The notes under the pieces: model-generated | Told to the model about the DNA's origin: nothing | Database searches by the model: none | The model's input: the letters and a program-made list of their open reading frames with translations, nothing else | Program-made: the position numbers and the translations under genes | Assembly (NCBI GenBank): GCA_037693485.1 | Contig: CM075344.1 | Location: 91,857,001-91,921,000, forward strand | Length of the DNA stretch: 64,000 bases | DNA from: Kitagawia praeruptora | Taxonomy: Eukaryota; Streptophyta; Magnoliopsida; Apiales; Apiaceae | Reading direction: 5' to 3' | Part shown: piece by piece, positions 1 through 11,375 of the stretch | How the letters are laid out: each line of letters starts with the position of its first letter | Position numbering within the stretch: position 1 is the stretch's first letter

Positions 1-1207
1 TAAGGGCATCGGCCACCACATTGGCCTTTCCTGGATGATAACGAATCTCACAATCGTAATCCTTGATTAACTCTAGCCATCTTCTCTGTCTCATATTCAA
101 TTTTTTCTGTGTAAAGATGTACTTGAGGCTTTTATGATCTGTGTAAATTTCACACTTTTCTCCATATAGGTAATGCCTCCATATTTTTAATGCGAAGACT
201 ATCGCGGCTAGCTCTAAATCATGGGTAGGTTATCTTACTTCATACTCCTTTAACTGTCGGGAAGCATATGCAATCACCTTACCGTGCTGCATGAGAACGC
301 AACCTAGTCCTTTATGCGATGCATCACTATAGATCACAAAGTCCCCCTTTTCATCTGGCAGTGCTAGCACTGGGGCGGTCATTAATCTTTTCTTTAGCTC
401 TTGAAAGCTCTCGTCACATTTCTCATTCCATACAAACTTTTCAGTCTTTCTGGTGAGTCGGGTCAATGGGGCTGCCAGTTTGGCAAAGTCTTGCACAAAC
501 CTCGTATAATACCCGGCTAGTCCTATGAAACTTCTTACTTCGGTCGGGGTGGTCGGTCTTTCCCATTTTGATATTGCCTCTATTTTGGCAGGGTCAACTA
601 GTACTCCTTCACTACTAACCACATGACCTAAGAATTGCACTTCTTTCAGCCAAAATTCGCATTTCGAAAATTTGGCATACAACTTTTCTTCCCTCAAGAT
701 TCCTAGGACTATCCTCAAGTGTTCTGCATGTTCTTCCTCCGTCTTAGAATAAATCAAGATATCGTCAATGAAAACTATGACGCACTTGTCTAGGTACTGT
801 TTGAATACTCGGTTCATCAAGTCCATGAATGCCGCTGGGGCGTTAGTCAATCCAAAGGACATCACTAGAAACACATAATGGCCGTACCTAGTGCGAAAAG
901 AAGTCTTGGGTATATCTTCCGGTTTGATCTTTAACTGATGGTACCCCGTTCTCAGGTCTGTCTTCGAAAAGTGAACTGCTCCCTTTAGTTGGTCAAAAAG
1001 GTCGCCAATCCTAGGCAAGGGGTACTTGTTCTTAATGGTTAGCTTATTCAGCTCTCTGTAGTCTATACATAGCCTCATACTACCATCCTTTTTCTTTACA
1101 AACAACACTGGGGCACCCCATGGGGACACACTTGGTCTTATCATGCCATTATCCAACAGTTCTTGCAACTGAGTGGCCAGTTCTTTCATCTCAACGGGGG
1201 CCAATCG
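1..1207 (-). pseudogene. gypsy pol: reverse transcriptase and start of RNase H (disabled)
   Basis: Encodes the Ty3/gypsy reverse transcriptase, which copies the element RNA into DNA. Visible motifs are the LFVKKKDGSMRLCIDYRELN block and the catalytic FIDD (about residues 145-148 counted from 1204, the usual YxDD position), followed by the PVLALPDEKGDFVIYSDAS start of RNase H. Beyond the stop at 230-232 the same frame continues to base 1 with further RNase H residues, including a TDHKSLKYIF stretch. A second stop (1208-1210) separates this part from the upstream pol frame. In related elements both positions are sense codons, so these are inactivating point changes. The integrase that should follow is outside the window; a detached integrase tail lies at 16974-17543. 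Confidence 0.9.
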
Positions 1208-2401
1208 TTAGGGGGCTTTAGAAACTGGTGCGGTTCCTGGTGCTAATTCTATCACAAACTCGATTTCCCTATCGGGTGGTAACCCAGGAAGGTCTTCTGG
1301 AAACACATCTTCAAATTCCCTGACAACTGGAATGTCCTTCAGTTCAAGGTTTCTTTGCTTCGTGTCTAATACATAAGCTAAGTAGGCCTCGCTGCCCTTT
1401 CGTACTAACTTTTTCGCTTGAGCAACAGTCAAGAATTTTTGAGTCTATCGCTGTCCTTTGAATATGACCTCTTTCTTTCCTGACACCTTTATCCTAACTT
1501 TCTTGCTCTTGCAATCAATCTGGGCACCATTACTTGCCAACCAATCCATCCCTAAAATGACATCGAATCCGCCTAACTTAAACGGAATTAGGTCTGCCCG
1601 AAAGTGGTGACCTCCTATTACTATATCGCAGTTAGGATATATCTGGCTTACTGGAACCACTTCGTGGTTAGCTATCTCTACCATTAGCCGCTCCTTTAAC
1701 ATTTCTGGTTTCAAGTTCAGTTTACATGCAAAATCTTGCGATATAAAAGATTTGGTAGCTCCAGAATCAAACAAAGTATTAGCACTAAAGTTGTTAAGGG
1801 AAAGGGTACCTGCGATGACATCCTCATCCCTTACTGCATCCTGCACTGTCATGTTGAAAGTCCTAGCGGTGGGTGGTCGGTTGGATGCAGTACCGCTCAT
1901 CCTTGATCCTGTCGGTTTCAATTTATGGCAATCTTTCTTCCAGTGGTCTGTACCTCCACACTGGTAACATTTCATGAGTGCATTCCTCTGGGGGCAATTG
2001 TTGGAATAGTGTCCAATCTGTCCACATTTAAAACATGTCGTCGTACCCTGAAGACGTACCCCTGAATGTTTCTTTCCACAAGTCTTACAGTTAGGTAGGG
2101 GAGGGCGCGACTGTCCTGATATGGGTACCCTGGTTGATCCACCTCCTTGGCCAACACTCTTGCTTTCTGCTCTGTTAAACCCCGTGCTTTTGGCTGGCTG
2201 GGACACCGTTCCTCTAACAAACTTGCTGGAGAAACTCCCACTTGCAGCACCACTACTTCGACTTTCAAACTTCCTTTTCTTCATGATCTTGTCCTTCTGG
2301 GACTGCTCACTTCCTGCCTCTACAATCGATGCCTTCTGTACTAGAGTGGCGTAATCCGTAATTTCTAACACCGCGATGCGGTTCTGAATCCACTGTTTCA
2401 A
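1208..2401 (-). pseudogene. gypsy nucleocapsid zinc knuckles and aspartic protease (disabled)
   Basis: The middle of the gag-pol frame. From 2401 downwards it shows a basic, serine-rich region, a CCHC zinc knuckle CFKCGQIGHYSNNC (residues 123-136 of this stretch), a second knuckle CYQCGGTDHWKKDC (145-158), and the aspartic protease active site FDSGATKSF (DSG at 212-214) followed by the expected ILGMDWL flap-side motif. The knuckles bind element RNA; the protease matures the polyprotein. A stop at 1445-1447 and another at 1208-1210 interrupt the passage into RT. The first changes a glutamine-type CAG to TAG, as cytosine deamination in methylated DNA would. Confidence 0.88.
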
Positions 2402-3070
2402 TCATTGTTGAAACCTCCTTGCCTTCTTAATTTCAGTGTTCACATACTCTGGCACGAACCTTGACAGCTCCGTGAACCTAGCCTCATATTCGGCTACAGT
2501 CAAATTCTCCTGTTTAAGCTCTAGGAACTTGAGTTCCATCTGGGTCTCCATAAACCTCGGAAAGTACTTTTCCAAGAATAACTCTGTGAATCTATCCCAT
2601 GTAACCACTCCAGCTGGTTCCATATTTTTCTTGGCCTCCCAGCAGTAGTTGGCCTCTCCCTTAAGCAGGTATGTAGCAAAGATGGTTTTCTGGGCTTCCT
2701 CAGTGCCCATAATCTCAAAGGTCTTCTCCATCTCCTTCAACCAGGCCCTAGCCTCAACGGGGTCTGCTGTCCCATGGAATTCTGGGGGTTTAAGTGATTT
2801 AAAGGCCTTAAAGGCATTGGCGACTGCATTGTTGGGACCGCGGGGTGGTGGCTGTGGCCGTGGCTAGCGCTCTAGATTTTGCCTCATCAGGCGCATAAAT
2901 TGTTCCATTGGGTCCTCTTCTTCTTCCTCATAATCCTCATCGTCGAACTCATTGTACTCATCTTCCTCATCCACCTGTTCTTGGTGACGGCGTTCCTCTT
3001 CCCTATGTTGGTTACTACCATGAGTGGCGGACTCGGCAGGGTGAGTTCTTGTGTTTCTCCTTGGTGGCAT
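2402..3070 (-). pseudogene. gypsy gag capsid region (disabled)
   Basis: N-terminal half of gag. I place the start at 3070, giving MPPRRNTRTHPAES, a beginning typical of plant gypsy gag; the few upstream codons are leader. A long acidic stretch (EEDEYNEFDDEDYEEEEED) follows, then the retrotransposon gag core with WDRFTELFLEKYFP and RFVPEY in the part read between 2740 and 2402. Stops at 2864-2866 (CAG-like to TAG) and 2402-2404 break the frame. The protein would form the virus-like particle shell. Confidence 0.85.
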
Positions 3071-3680
3071 TTTTCTGAAAGTATACATGTATATAAAAAT
3101 TATGTTAGGGTTTCCTCATTTTTCTTAATCTGGTTTTCTATGATTGGCACCTCGAAGGTGTAATCTTTTAAAGGTATATATGCATCTTATAAATAGCTGT
3201 CAAACAATCATGGCATCATATATGTAACAATTTAAACGGAAACAGTTGCTAAAATCGAACGAAATTTACGTCATAATACTGCTAGTGACTTCTGAGAGTC
3301 AAAGTTTCAAGTACAACATAAAACTGAAATATATAAAAATACATCCAAAGCCAGCTAACATGTCTTCCTATCCAGAGGAAATATACTACGTGATTGACAT
3401 CACTACCAAAAGTAAAACTACTACAACATCCCCCTGTACTCGAAGACTGAATTAGTCAACCATCCATCAGTCTGTGTGAAAGCGTATCGCCTCCCTAGCT
3501 CGGTGCATAGTCCTCGAAAGGACTATCTCTGCATCACTCCGGCGGATCCTTCTACTGTGGCGGGAACGTGGAAGTGCTCTGAGTCGGGTGTGAGCCCTCC
3601 TCTCAATCTTTAGTACTGCCCGCCTCATCCGTCTAACTCTAGAGTCTCTCCCCTGGGAGTATAGCCTCGCTCGTCTCTCC

Positions 3681-3712
3681 TCAGCTAGCTGGAACCTCAG
3701 CTAGCTGGAACC
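3681..3712. repeat. 16-bp perfect tandem duplication
   Basis: The unit cagctagctggaacct occurs twice in a row (3681-3696 and 3697-3712). Because 16 is not a multiple of 3 it shifts the accessory frame and creates its present stop. It looks like replication slippage. Confidence 0.9.
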
Positions 3713-4906
3713 TCAGCTCCGCTACTCGGGCCTCCGCTGCCACCAGATCGGTGGTCATCCGGGTCACCATCCAATCGTACTCAGTGGATCTAACAACCTG
3801 TATGGGAGGACTAACCGGCTCGCTCTCCGCGGCAACCTCAGTTTCGGCATCCTCTGGTATAGGCTCCTCAGAGTCACCCTCCAAATCTGTGTCCCAATGA
3901 TATCCAATAGGGGATGAATCCTCTCTGAGAGGAGGGGAATGCATAGGAATATCAGTCCACACCACCTCCTCATCCTCAGGCTCCCGTCCAGATGCGGGGT
4001 CAGCTGGAACATCGTCCACGGGGTCCTCCTCTGGATCCTTCTCCGGATCCTCCTCTGGATCCTCTTCTGGATCATCTGAGTCCAATGGGTCCTCTATGGG
4101 CACAGGGTCATCTGCTCTAGGATCCTCCTCCTGGATTATCTCTCTCTCTCCCTCCTGCTGAGGGTCAGTCTCTGTCTCAACATCAGGCTCATCTATAGCT
4201 CTCAGAAGGGCATCATCGTGTCGCTGCTCGGAACCCTCAGGTAGCTCTACATCTTCGGGTGTCTACACAAAAAGGGAAAAATGTTACTATCCTTGAGGTT
4301 CTCATAAATAGTTCCCTTATTAGCTTAAGGTTGTTAGGGCTATGTCTATTAGCCCGACAATGTTTCGATAAGGGTTTGAGTCCTTAAACTTTCCTATCGT
4401 CTCTGAGATTATAACCTATCTCTCTGAAACCATTTCTGTAACACCCCTAGATCCGGGGTCGGAGATCCAGGCTGTCACTATATCCTTAATTCCCATTTTA
4501 ATAAACATTACTCTCAATCTTCCTTTTATCATGTTGTGACCCCTCAGTCAAACATAACATTTACAGATTATAGGCTCAGAGACGAAATTAAAATGTTACT
4601 AAGTTATTACAACCATCTTGAAATAGATATTACAAACCCAAATTGTCATAATCTTAAAAGTTCAACTTAAAAGGATTACCATCTAAGGCGGCATCTATAG
4701 CCACAATACGGTTTGGTTTTCAGAAGCTTACACAAGTCATGCTTGTAAATAAACCTAACCAACCTAAGCTGTAAACCTATCCAACTTAGTCTGCTCACCT
4801 GTGATAATGCTACTGGGTGCGGCCTCGACACCTGCCTCATAAATAGTCTCTTATATTGCTGACCGTTTAGCACGCGTTTGCGGGGGGTCTGCCTTGTTCT
4901 TGCCAT
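3681..4906 (-). CDS. spliced accessory reading frame between LTR and gag (putative)
   Basis: Not a standard gypsy gene. A good-context ATG (AAGCATGGC) at 4906 opens a 36-codon exon starting MARTRQTPRK and ending in CAG at 4799. A GTGAGC donor follows. The acceptor TTTTTGTGTAG ends at 4263, and the frame resumes at 4262 in phase 0 and stays open to a stop at 3681-3683. The predicted 536-nt intron removes the LTR end and the primer-binding site, so the exons straddle the LTR/internal border. Exon 2 is very acidic, with repeated DPEEDPEEDPE-type units, and ends in a heptad-like VAELRFQLAE. A 16-bp duplication at the 3' end truncated it; without that shift an Arg-rich frame runs on to 3467. Splicing is inferred from sequence only. 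The N terminus resembles the histone H3 tail. A gag-like N-terminal extension is an alternative reading. Confidence 0.5.
4420..4432 (-). other. gypsy primer-binding site
   Basis: On the minus strand TGGTTTCAGAGAG begins five bases after the LTR end. It resembles the initiator-tRNA-Met site TGGTATCAGAGC used by most plant gypsy and copia elements, with mismatches expected in a decayed copy. Confidence 0.6.
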
Positions 4907-6178
4907 GCTTATCTGTTGTTGTGTGGTAGTATATATAAAAGAAAAGCAAGAGTGAGCAATATAGCTCAGCCATATAATAATAGTTTTCAAAGTACTTTTG
5001 TTAACGTAAACCATATGACATATCATATACTGATATTGTATCATCATTAAACATTTTCATTCTTTATCCAGAAATATAACTAAGAATTTCTGAGGTACTT
5101 TGAATAGTTCATCATTCTGTCAACACTATCGGTAATTGAGCACCTAGGCTTTCATCACAATGTTGCAGTACAATTCCAATTGGAAAAATGGGATTATGCT
5201 GGAGCCTCTTCCACGATATCTGGTGATCAGCCAATATACCGTGCCTCTGCTTCTCTACTAGTAGAAGGACGACGTTCCCTTATCGGGTTGCACCCTGACC
5301 GCATATGGGCCTTAATATTTGGACTACGCTCAAAGGCGATGTCCCATCTTCCTCCAATCCCTTAGAGAATTTTATGCATCGCAGGAACAGAATTTTAATT
5401 CAGTTTCCCCCAAGCACAAAGCTTGACGACTGGTTTGATAATCCTTACTAACTTTACTTCCATGAGTAATTGAGAAAGTAACTCTGATGTGTGGGTTGAC
5501 TTTAGTCAACAGATTTCGATTACTAAGAATCGCTTCATCAAACATAACTTGGGAGTTGGTCGGAATTTTGACTGTTTAGTCAAACCTGAGCCCCTCCTTA
5601 CTAGGTAGGGTGCATTTCTTGTTGGTAGCGAAGGGAGAAAATAATTAATACTAGCTCCCAAAACCTTGGGTTCCCGAGTTTTGATAAGTTTGAGCGAGGT
5701 AGCGATACTTTTCGATGAGTGAAGCTATAGTCAGTGAAGAAATGGGAACCCGCTCTATTTTTAAATACTTTTTCGACGATCAGAAAATATTTAAAATAAT
5801 TTTTAAAGTTTTAAATAACTTTTAAAATAAATAATATGATTTTTAAATCATCATGGAATATTTAATAAATATTTAAATAATATTTATTAAATAAATAATC
5901 AACTTAGAATATTCAATAAATATTTAAATAATATTTATTAAATAAATAATCATTCTTACTATTCCCAAATGAAAGTAATATTCAACTTATTAATAAATAT
6001 TCAAATAATATTTATTAATATCATCAGAGGGATCTTTAATCCGAAATTATCCAATTTATAATTATTGGATTATTTTTAAAACGAAATATACGTCACGTAA
6101 CATCTCCGGTGACTTCCGGGTTTTTATGTCCTTATCCGGACAAAATATCTCCGACTCTCTTACTAAGAAAGGATATTA
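4437..6178 (-). repeat. gypsy LTR, promoter-distal segment
   Basis: The 3' part of the LTR in element orientation, ending GTGTTACA at 4437. It is joined by the NA1 target duplication to the rest of the LTR at 14665-16934. It contains AT-rich tandem-like blocks (5860-6010, repeated TTTAATAAATATTTAAATAATATT-type motifs), a TATA box and the first exon of the accessory frame. No other coding sequence is visible here. Confidence 0.8.
4929..4940 (-). promoter_or_regulatory. LTR TATA box
   Basis: TTTTATATATAC on the minus strand, about 25-30 bases before the accessory ATG, followed by a CAACAACAG leader. If this box is used, transcription would start very close to the ATG, so an upstream start is also possible. 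Confidence 0.5.
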
Positions 6179-6386
6179 CAAAAAACTAGAAAGAGAGCGA
6201 ATGAGAGTCGTATGCTCTAGCTTCTCTCTAACCTCTCTCTAAAAACCTAGCCGCCACAAAATCTAAACCTTAATCTACACCATTTCTTCATCAGATCTTC
6301 TCATTAGTCTTCCCTAATTCACCTTTCCTCTTCTAATCTTTCACCTCATCAAACACCATATTTCTTACTATATAATTATTTTCTTA

Positions 6387-6643
6387 ATGAAGAGGGTTTC
6401 TTTTGCGGAGAACTTAGTGACTGTGATTCCTTCCCGTGCGAGAGGATCTGAAGCTTGCCTTCATGTGGGTAGTCTCATTAGGAGTCCGAAGAGGGTCTCT
6501 TTTTCGGAGAACCTTGTGACTATGTATCCTTTGGAGGATGTCCGAGTAAAAAAGGACAGTGAGAGACAAAGGGACGATGACTGCAAGTATGAGATGCAGA
6601 CTCGGGAGGGGCCGGTTCCGGGCCCGAGTCCGAAAAAGGTTTC
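6387..6643 (+). pseudogene. NA1 protein, N-terminal part (RVSF-repeat type)
   Basis: Starts directly after the leader. Three copies of one short unit are visible: MKRVSFAENLVTVIPS at residue 1, SPKRVSFSENLVTMYP about 35 residues on, and SPKKVSF at the point of interruption by NA2. Between them the sequence is low-complexity, charged and probably disordered. The reading frame resumes at 11403 (NLVTLIPLERGNRV) and again at 13428. The units fit the [RK]-x-V-x-F docking motif for protein phosphatase 1. No known domain is recognised and function is unknown. Confidence 0.7.
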
Positions 6644-8233
6644 TTTTTTTGCTAATTAAATTTTTATACCACGAAGGAACAGCAGATTACATTTCTAGGG
6701 GCATACCCCGCGAAAGCAACAACCATACATTACAAAACATCACAATCAATTTCCTAAGGAAACAGCATCATAACAGTATTCTACATAAAGACATGTCTAT
6801 GCTATGCCAGCTTCATAAAATCTGCATAATAAATTCTAACAATAGAATTTATCCTCCAAGAGTGAATAACATCACTCACTTTCCAAAAAGAGCTCAAGGC
6901 CGTTTTTTTCACAAGGACCCAGCAACAAAACCCTGGACCTCTTCCAACCAATTGAACTTCCTGCACCTTGTAACCCAAAAGCACCTTCACTGCACCATCC
7001 TTGCACCAGTCGCCATCAGACCCCTGTCTCGAACCGAAGTGGATCAGCATAAAGCATTGATTGGCGATGCTAGCTACAGAGTGGACTGCAGATACATCGT
7101 TGATTCGGATGTCTAAAATGTAACCTTCCGTATTAACCCCACGAACATCTCGCGAATCTCCGTTTTTCAACATTCCAACAAAATTCATTATATCTTCAAC
7201 CAGATTTTTACCAAACATTTGGTACCAAACAGTCCAGCATAAACTGGAATCATCACTAAACAGGTTTACAAAACCTCTGTCACATTGAGCAGGCCAAGTA
7301 ATCATGGGGAAGTTCTTTGCAGATGCACCATCCTCGACTTGTACATTCTCACTCTGATTGTCCAGAGTGGATCCATATCTCTGTGGCCACAAATCAGATA
7401 CAAATTGATCCAATTGATCAGAAAGTCTCCAAGGAGAACGACTATCCGCAAGATTCCCCAAGCCTTTAAGCTTCATCAAGCAATAATCATCACAAAATTG
7501 CTTACTGGCTTCAATAAAAATTGAGACCAAGGGTGCAAACCTTTTCCCCCATCTGTAAAGAAAATTGTTAATATGCCCACTAGAGTGAGCCCAGTAAATT
7601 ACTGCATGAAAATCAGCCTTTAAAGGCTCTATGAAGCATATAGGCCTTAAATCCCAACCACCCGTTTGATTCCCCTGACCACAAATAACCAATCTTTCCA
7701 ACTGGAAGACATCATAACAAGAACCATTTGTTTGTATATACAGAGTCGGACTCCAGAATGCCGCATCAGCAATAGAGATTATAGTGCTTCGTTCATCTAC
7801 GAGCACCACTTTGATGTTATATGGGCTAAAAGCACCATCTTCATTAAACTATGCTTCTACACATGATGATTTTGAAACCTTGCATTTGACATAGTAACTC
7901 ATCCGAATCGCCAAGCATTTCCTTCACACCTTCCTTCTGTATTCCCAGACCAGAAGGGTGAACATCAGACAAATGGGTTAGGGAACCCATCAACCAGATT
8001 ATAACATACCGAGGAGATGCACCTCGATTGAAAATCGTGACAAATCCATCTCCACCAACATAAGAAATAAAGTTCTCATCTAAGAATTCCTGGAAGGCCA
8101 AGTCACCAAGAATGGTGAGCTTTCCATCGACATTGAAAATTTGGATAACATCGAGCCCGCATACAATGTCAGAGATGTGAAATACATCACCCACATACAA
8201 CTTCACAGCCATATAAAGCTTATAACTCAAAGT

Positions 8234-10538
8234 TTATTTTTTTTGCAGGAAAAAAATGAGAGTCGGTCTATTTTCTCTCTAGCTTCTCTCTCTAAAATCT
8301 AAACACTTTCTTCACTAGATCTAAACCAGCCTACCTGAATCCATCTCTCTCTTTTTACTCACCTAAATTTCTCTTCTTTGTTTTTTGTTCGATCAAATGT
8401 CTCGGAAAAGGGTTTCTTTTCTGGATGACTCGTTGTTGGAATCTGAGAGATCGAGTGTCTGCCCCTTTGTGGGTAACACTGATAAGAACGATGACTGCAA
8501 GTATTAAATGCAGACTCGGGAGGGGCCGGTTCCGACCCCGAGTCCGAAAAAGGTTTTTTTCGCGAAGAATTTGGTGACGTTGATACCATCGGAGCGGGGA
8601 AATCGAGTAATTATTGCCCATGGATCCCAAAAGAGGGTGAAACTGGATAAGGATGCTTTAGTTGGTAACATTGAGTTGATTAGTGATATCAAAAAGCATG
8701 AGATGAAGGCCCATGAAGGCCCATGAGGGGTTGGTTTCGATGACGAGCCTGAAAAGGGTTTCTTTTGCGGAGAACCTGGTGCCGGTGAAACCATCGGAGG
8801 GAACCCACCCCAAAGAGGGATCTTTCGCGGGGGCTATTTCATCGGACGATAGGGGATCTTTTATTTACCCTCTTGTGGGTACCAATAGGTTGAGTATAGA
8901 TCGTTCAGGAGGTGTGTCTAAGCCCTAGGAGGGTTTGACATCGAGTATGAGTCCTAAAAGGGTGTCCTTTGCGGAAAAGTTGGTTGCGATGATCCCCAAT
9001 GTTAGAGGGGTGCCGTCTCAGAGGAAGGAGTCAGGATGTGTTGTGACTAAATCCAGTGCCAGGAGTTATGTAGGTGGTATTGGAAAGTGTGTCTCAAGAT
9101 TGAGAGTGGATATCTCTAAGGGATATTCTGATCCTTATGAAGATATGACCAAGGCTGATAGGAAGGCTCTCAATAGGCCGGTTGGCAGTGCTACAAGCAA
9201 ATGGAGAACGGTCAGCAAAAAGAGTTGGTCGTCTATTGATAGCTCTTCTGGGATTGCTGCAAGGATGCGCAGTGCTCGGAATGTTCAACTGGTGGAAGGT
9301 AATTTCTTCTACTCTAATAGGAATAAGGTAAATGATGGTTGTTTTAATGGGGAGTTTCCTATTGATTTAACTAATTCCATGGTTACTATTACTGATGGAG
9401 GAAAGGAGGGCTTGAGCGTTAACACTACGCATAATGTTTTGCCTAGTGACTTATTTATTATGAGTTCTTCGGGGGGGAAGGTTAATTCGAACCTTGATGA
9501 GAAAGATGGGGATTTAGAGGTAAATGTAGATTCGACAATGAAGGTAAAAGATGCTAAAATGCTGGGAGGCAAACTCGATTTAACGGAGTCTGATCTGATT
9601 AAGTCTACGGTTGCTATTGATGGCAAGGGGGATGTTAATCTCAATGTCCAGGATATGGCCATGGTTGGTGGTTGGGCCATGTGCAATGTGGAAGAGGAGA
9701 AAGTGCAGGACTCTACCCCTGTTCCTAGATGGGATAGAGTTGGGATTGGAATTTCAAGAACAGATGGATTTCTTAAAAGTGTGATAATGGTAAAGGGAGA
9801 TCTGAGGTCTTCTATTTCATCAAATTGTGTTTTTTCAGAGGACACAGAACTTGTTGTCGGTTTGTGTGGTAAACCGCTAGAAGAACAGTCGATTGGCATT
9901 ATGTGCAAGAGTCGTTGGAAGAACAGTCATGGGCTGCAAGTCAGCAAAATGTGGACTATCTATGCAGATATCAACATTGTTGGATACAAGTGGCATCAAA
10001 AAAGCAGATGTGTGAATTGGTGTCAACCTAGCAAGCCTGATTTAAAGGATTCAATAGAGGTTGAAATTGGCGATGCTGATACTGGTGTCCAGGTGGATGT
10101 TGATACAAAGTTGGATGTGCGAACGCAATGGGGAGGGGAGGTTTCTTGCTCGGGAACTAAACTGTCCAGTTTGAGTGCTTCAGGTTCAATGAAATTTGCG
10201 AAAGAAGAGTCGGTAAGGCAATTATGCTTAATGTATGTTCTCTATGTTGGGTATCGAGGTACTCATGCTGGTTGGATGGGTATTGGGTGTGAACCTGGTG
10301 GTTGCACTTATCTTATGAATTTGGCATAGAGTTATGCTTATGTTTTTAAACTAGCGTTTAGCTAGTTTCCCTTATGTAGACTTGAATATTTACTTTGTTC
10401 TGGTTCCCTTTGTTTCCTAGTTTGCCTAGGCTGCTATGTTGTTCCGTTTGGTTAATGTTTTTCAATCGCGGGGTATGCCCCTAGAAGTGTAAGCATTTTC
10501 CATTGGTATAAAAATTTTAATTAGCAAAAAAAAAAAAA
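8234..10538 (+). mobile_element. NA3: full-length RT-less retroposon inserted in NA2
   Basis: Flanked by the 13-bp duplication tataactcaaagt (8221-8233 and 10539-10551). The leader ATGAGAGTCG starts at 8256, and the hairpin CGCGGGGTATGCCCC lies at about 10468-10482, with the tail ending in a 14-A run. The 2.3-kb length with both ends present shows a complete retroposition event. Confidence 0.88.
8397..10329 (+). pseudogene. NA3 protein, RVSF-repeat type with a few stops
   Basis: Starts MSRKRVSFLDDS at 8397. Further units are SPKKVFFAKNLVTLIPS (about 8541), SLKRVSFAENLVPVKPS (about 8749) and SPKRVSFAEKLVAMIPN (about 8947), giving four in all. Stops near 8507 and 8926 and a frame change near 8720 (an 11-bp 'gaaggcccatg' repeat) interrupt the N-terminal third; from 8935 the frame is open for 464 codons. 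The middle is disordered and Ser/Asp/Val-rich. The C terminus ends GIGCEPGGCTYLMNLA, sharing C-x-PGG-x-TY with NA1. The segment with LVTLIPSERGNRV is nearly identical to NA1, the rest is not. Confidence 0.65.
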
Positions 10539-11375
10539 TATAACTCAAAGTATTATAAGCCAAATGGAAGGAATAATTCACAAGCCCAGAAAATTCATAG
10601 GTGAAACCCACATATCTAAGTGGCATAACCTCAAATACCTGAAGAGCAGTAACACAGCCCTCCTTAAGAGAAGGAATAACTTGAATCAAAAGGTTAAAAT
10701 CCATATCATACCCGTTTCCATTGACTCCCACCAAGACCAAAGGAGGCGTAGGTATGAGAGCCTTTCCATATTTCAAGTAACCCACATGGGTTCCCTCATC
10801 ATTCCTCGAGATGGAGTTATCTTCAGTAATGAAGACCCGCATCTCATTCATGAAGCCGCATAGACCAGTAGTCTCAGCAGGCATATCCCATAAAACATCA
10901 TCACGAGTGAGAATGAAAGAAGATTCATCAAACAACAGGGCAGGATAGCCCTTCAACTCAGTAAACAACTGATCTTTGAATTGGAACACGAAAGGTTCCC
11001 CACCCAAATAACCCAAAGAACCTGCGCTCAGAGAAAACCCATCTTTCCTATACGAGTTTCCTTCCCAACATGAAACCAAACCTTGTAGACAGTCCAATCG
11101 TGCATCTGATAGGAAAGCTGGAACAAAACTTCCTATCGCAACAAACCCCTTGGCAGTGGTTCGATTTCTCTGTGAAAATGGACTCGCAAACAAGCAAACC
11201 CCCAAGTCCATAGTGAAAAAGACCAAACAATGCTCCCTTTCGCCATTGGAAGAAAGGAGCGAAATAGAAGAACCCATAAAATTAAATAGACTATATATAA
11301 GAAATATCGGTGTGTAAGGTGTAGGAGGAGAAGAAGATGGATTAGTGAAGGTTTTATGGTCAGATCTGATGGAGA

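Larger units (their letters stand above)
6802..11277 (-). pseudogene. NA2 protein (beta-rich, unknown), split by NA3 and a frameshift
   Basis: Begins MGSSISLLSSNGERE at 11277 after the leader. Runs to 10552, resumes at 8220 beyond NA3 in the same frame (NTLSY then KLYMAVKLYVGDVF), and stops at 7844. A second stretch to 6802 is in a shifted frame. Residues are rich in V, I, F, W and G, as in beta-strand proteins, without a signal peptide or clear membrane segment. Short matches such as LKGYP.LL.DES recall the NA6 protein (LKGYPCLLRDAS). No known domain is recognised. It lacks the RVSF units of NA1. Confidence 0.6.

Noticed and set aside
4676..5047. 123-codon minus-strand frame read straight through 4798
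   Set aside because: The part before 4906 is leader, and the part after the donor site at 4798 has no continuity with other sequence. The spliced reading explains more.
9309..9908. 199-codon minus-strand frame
   Set aside because: Antisense of the RVSF-type NA3 protein; composition is that of a reversed coding strand.
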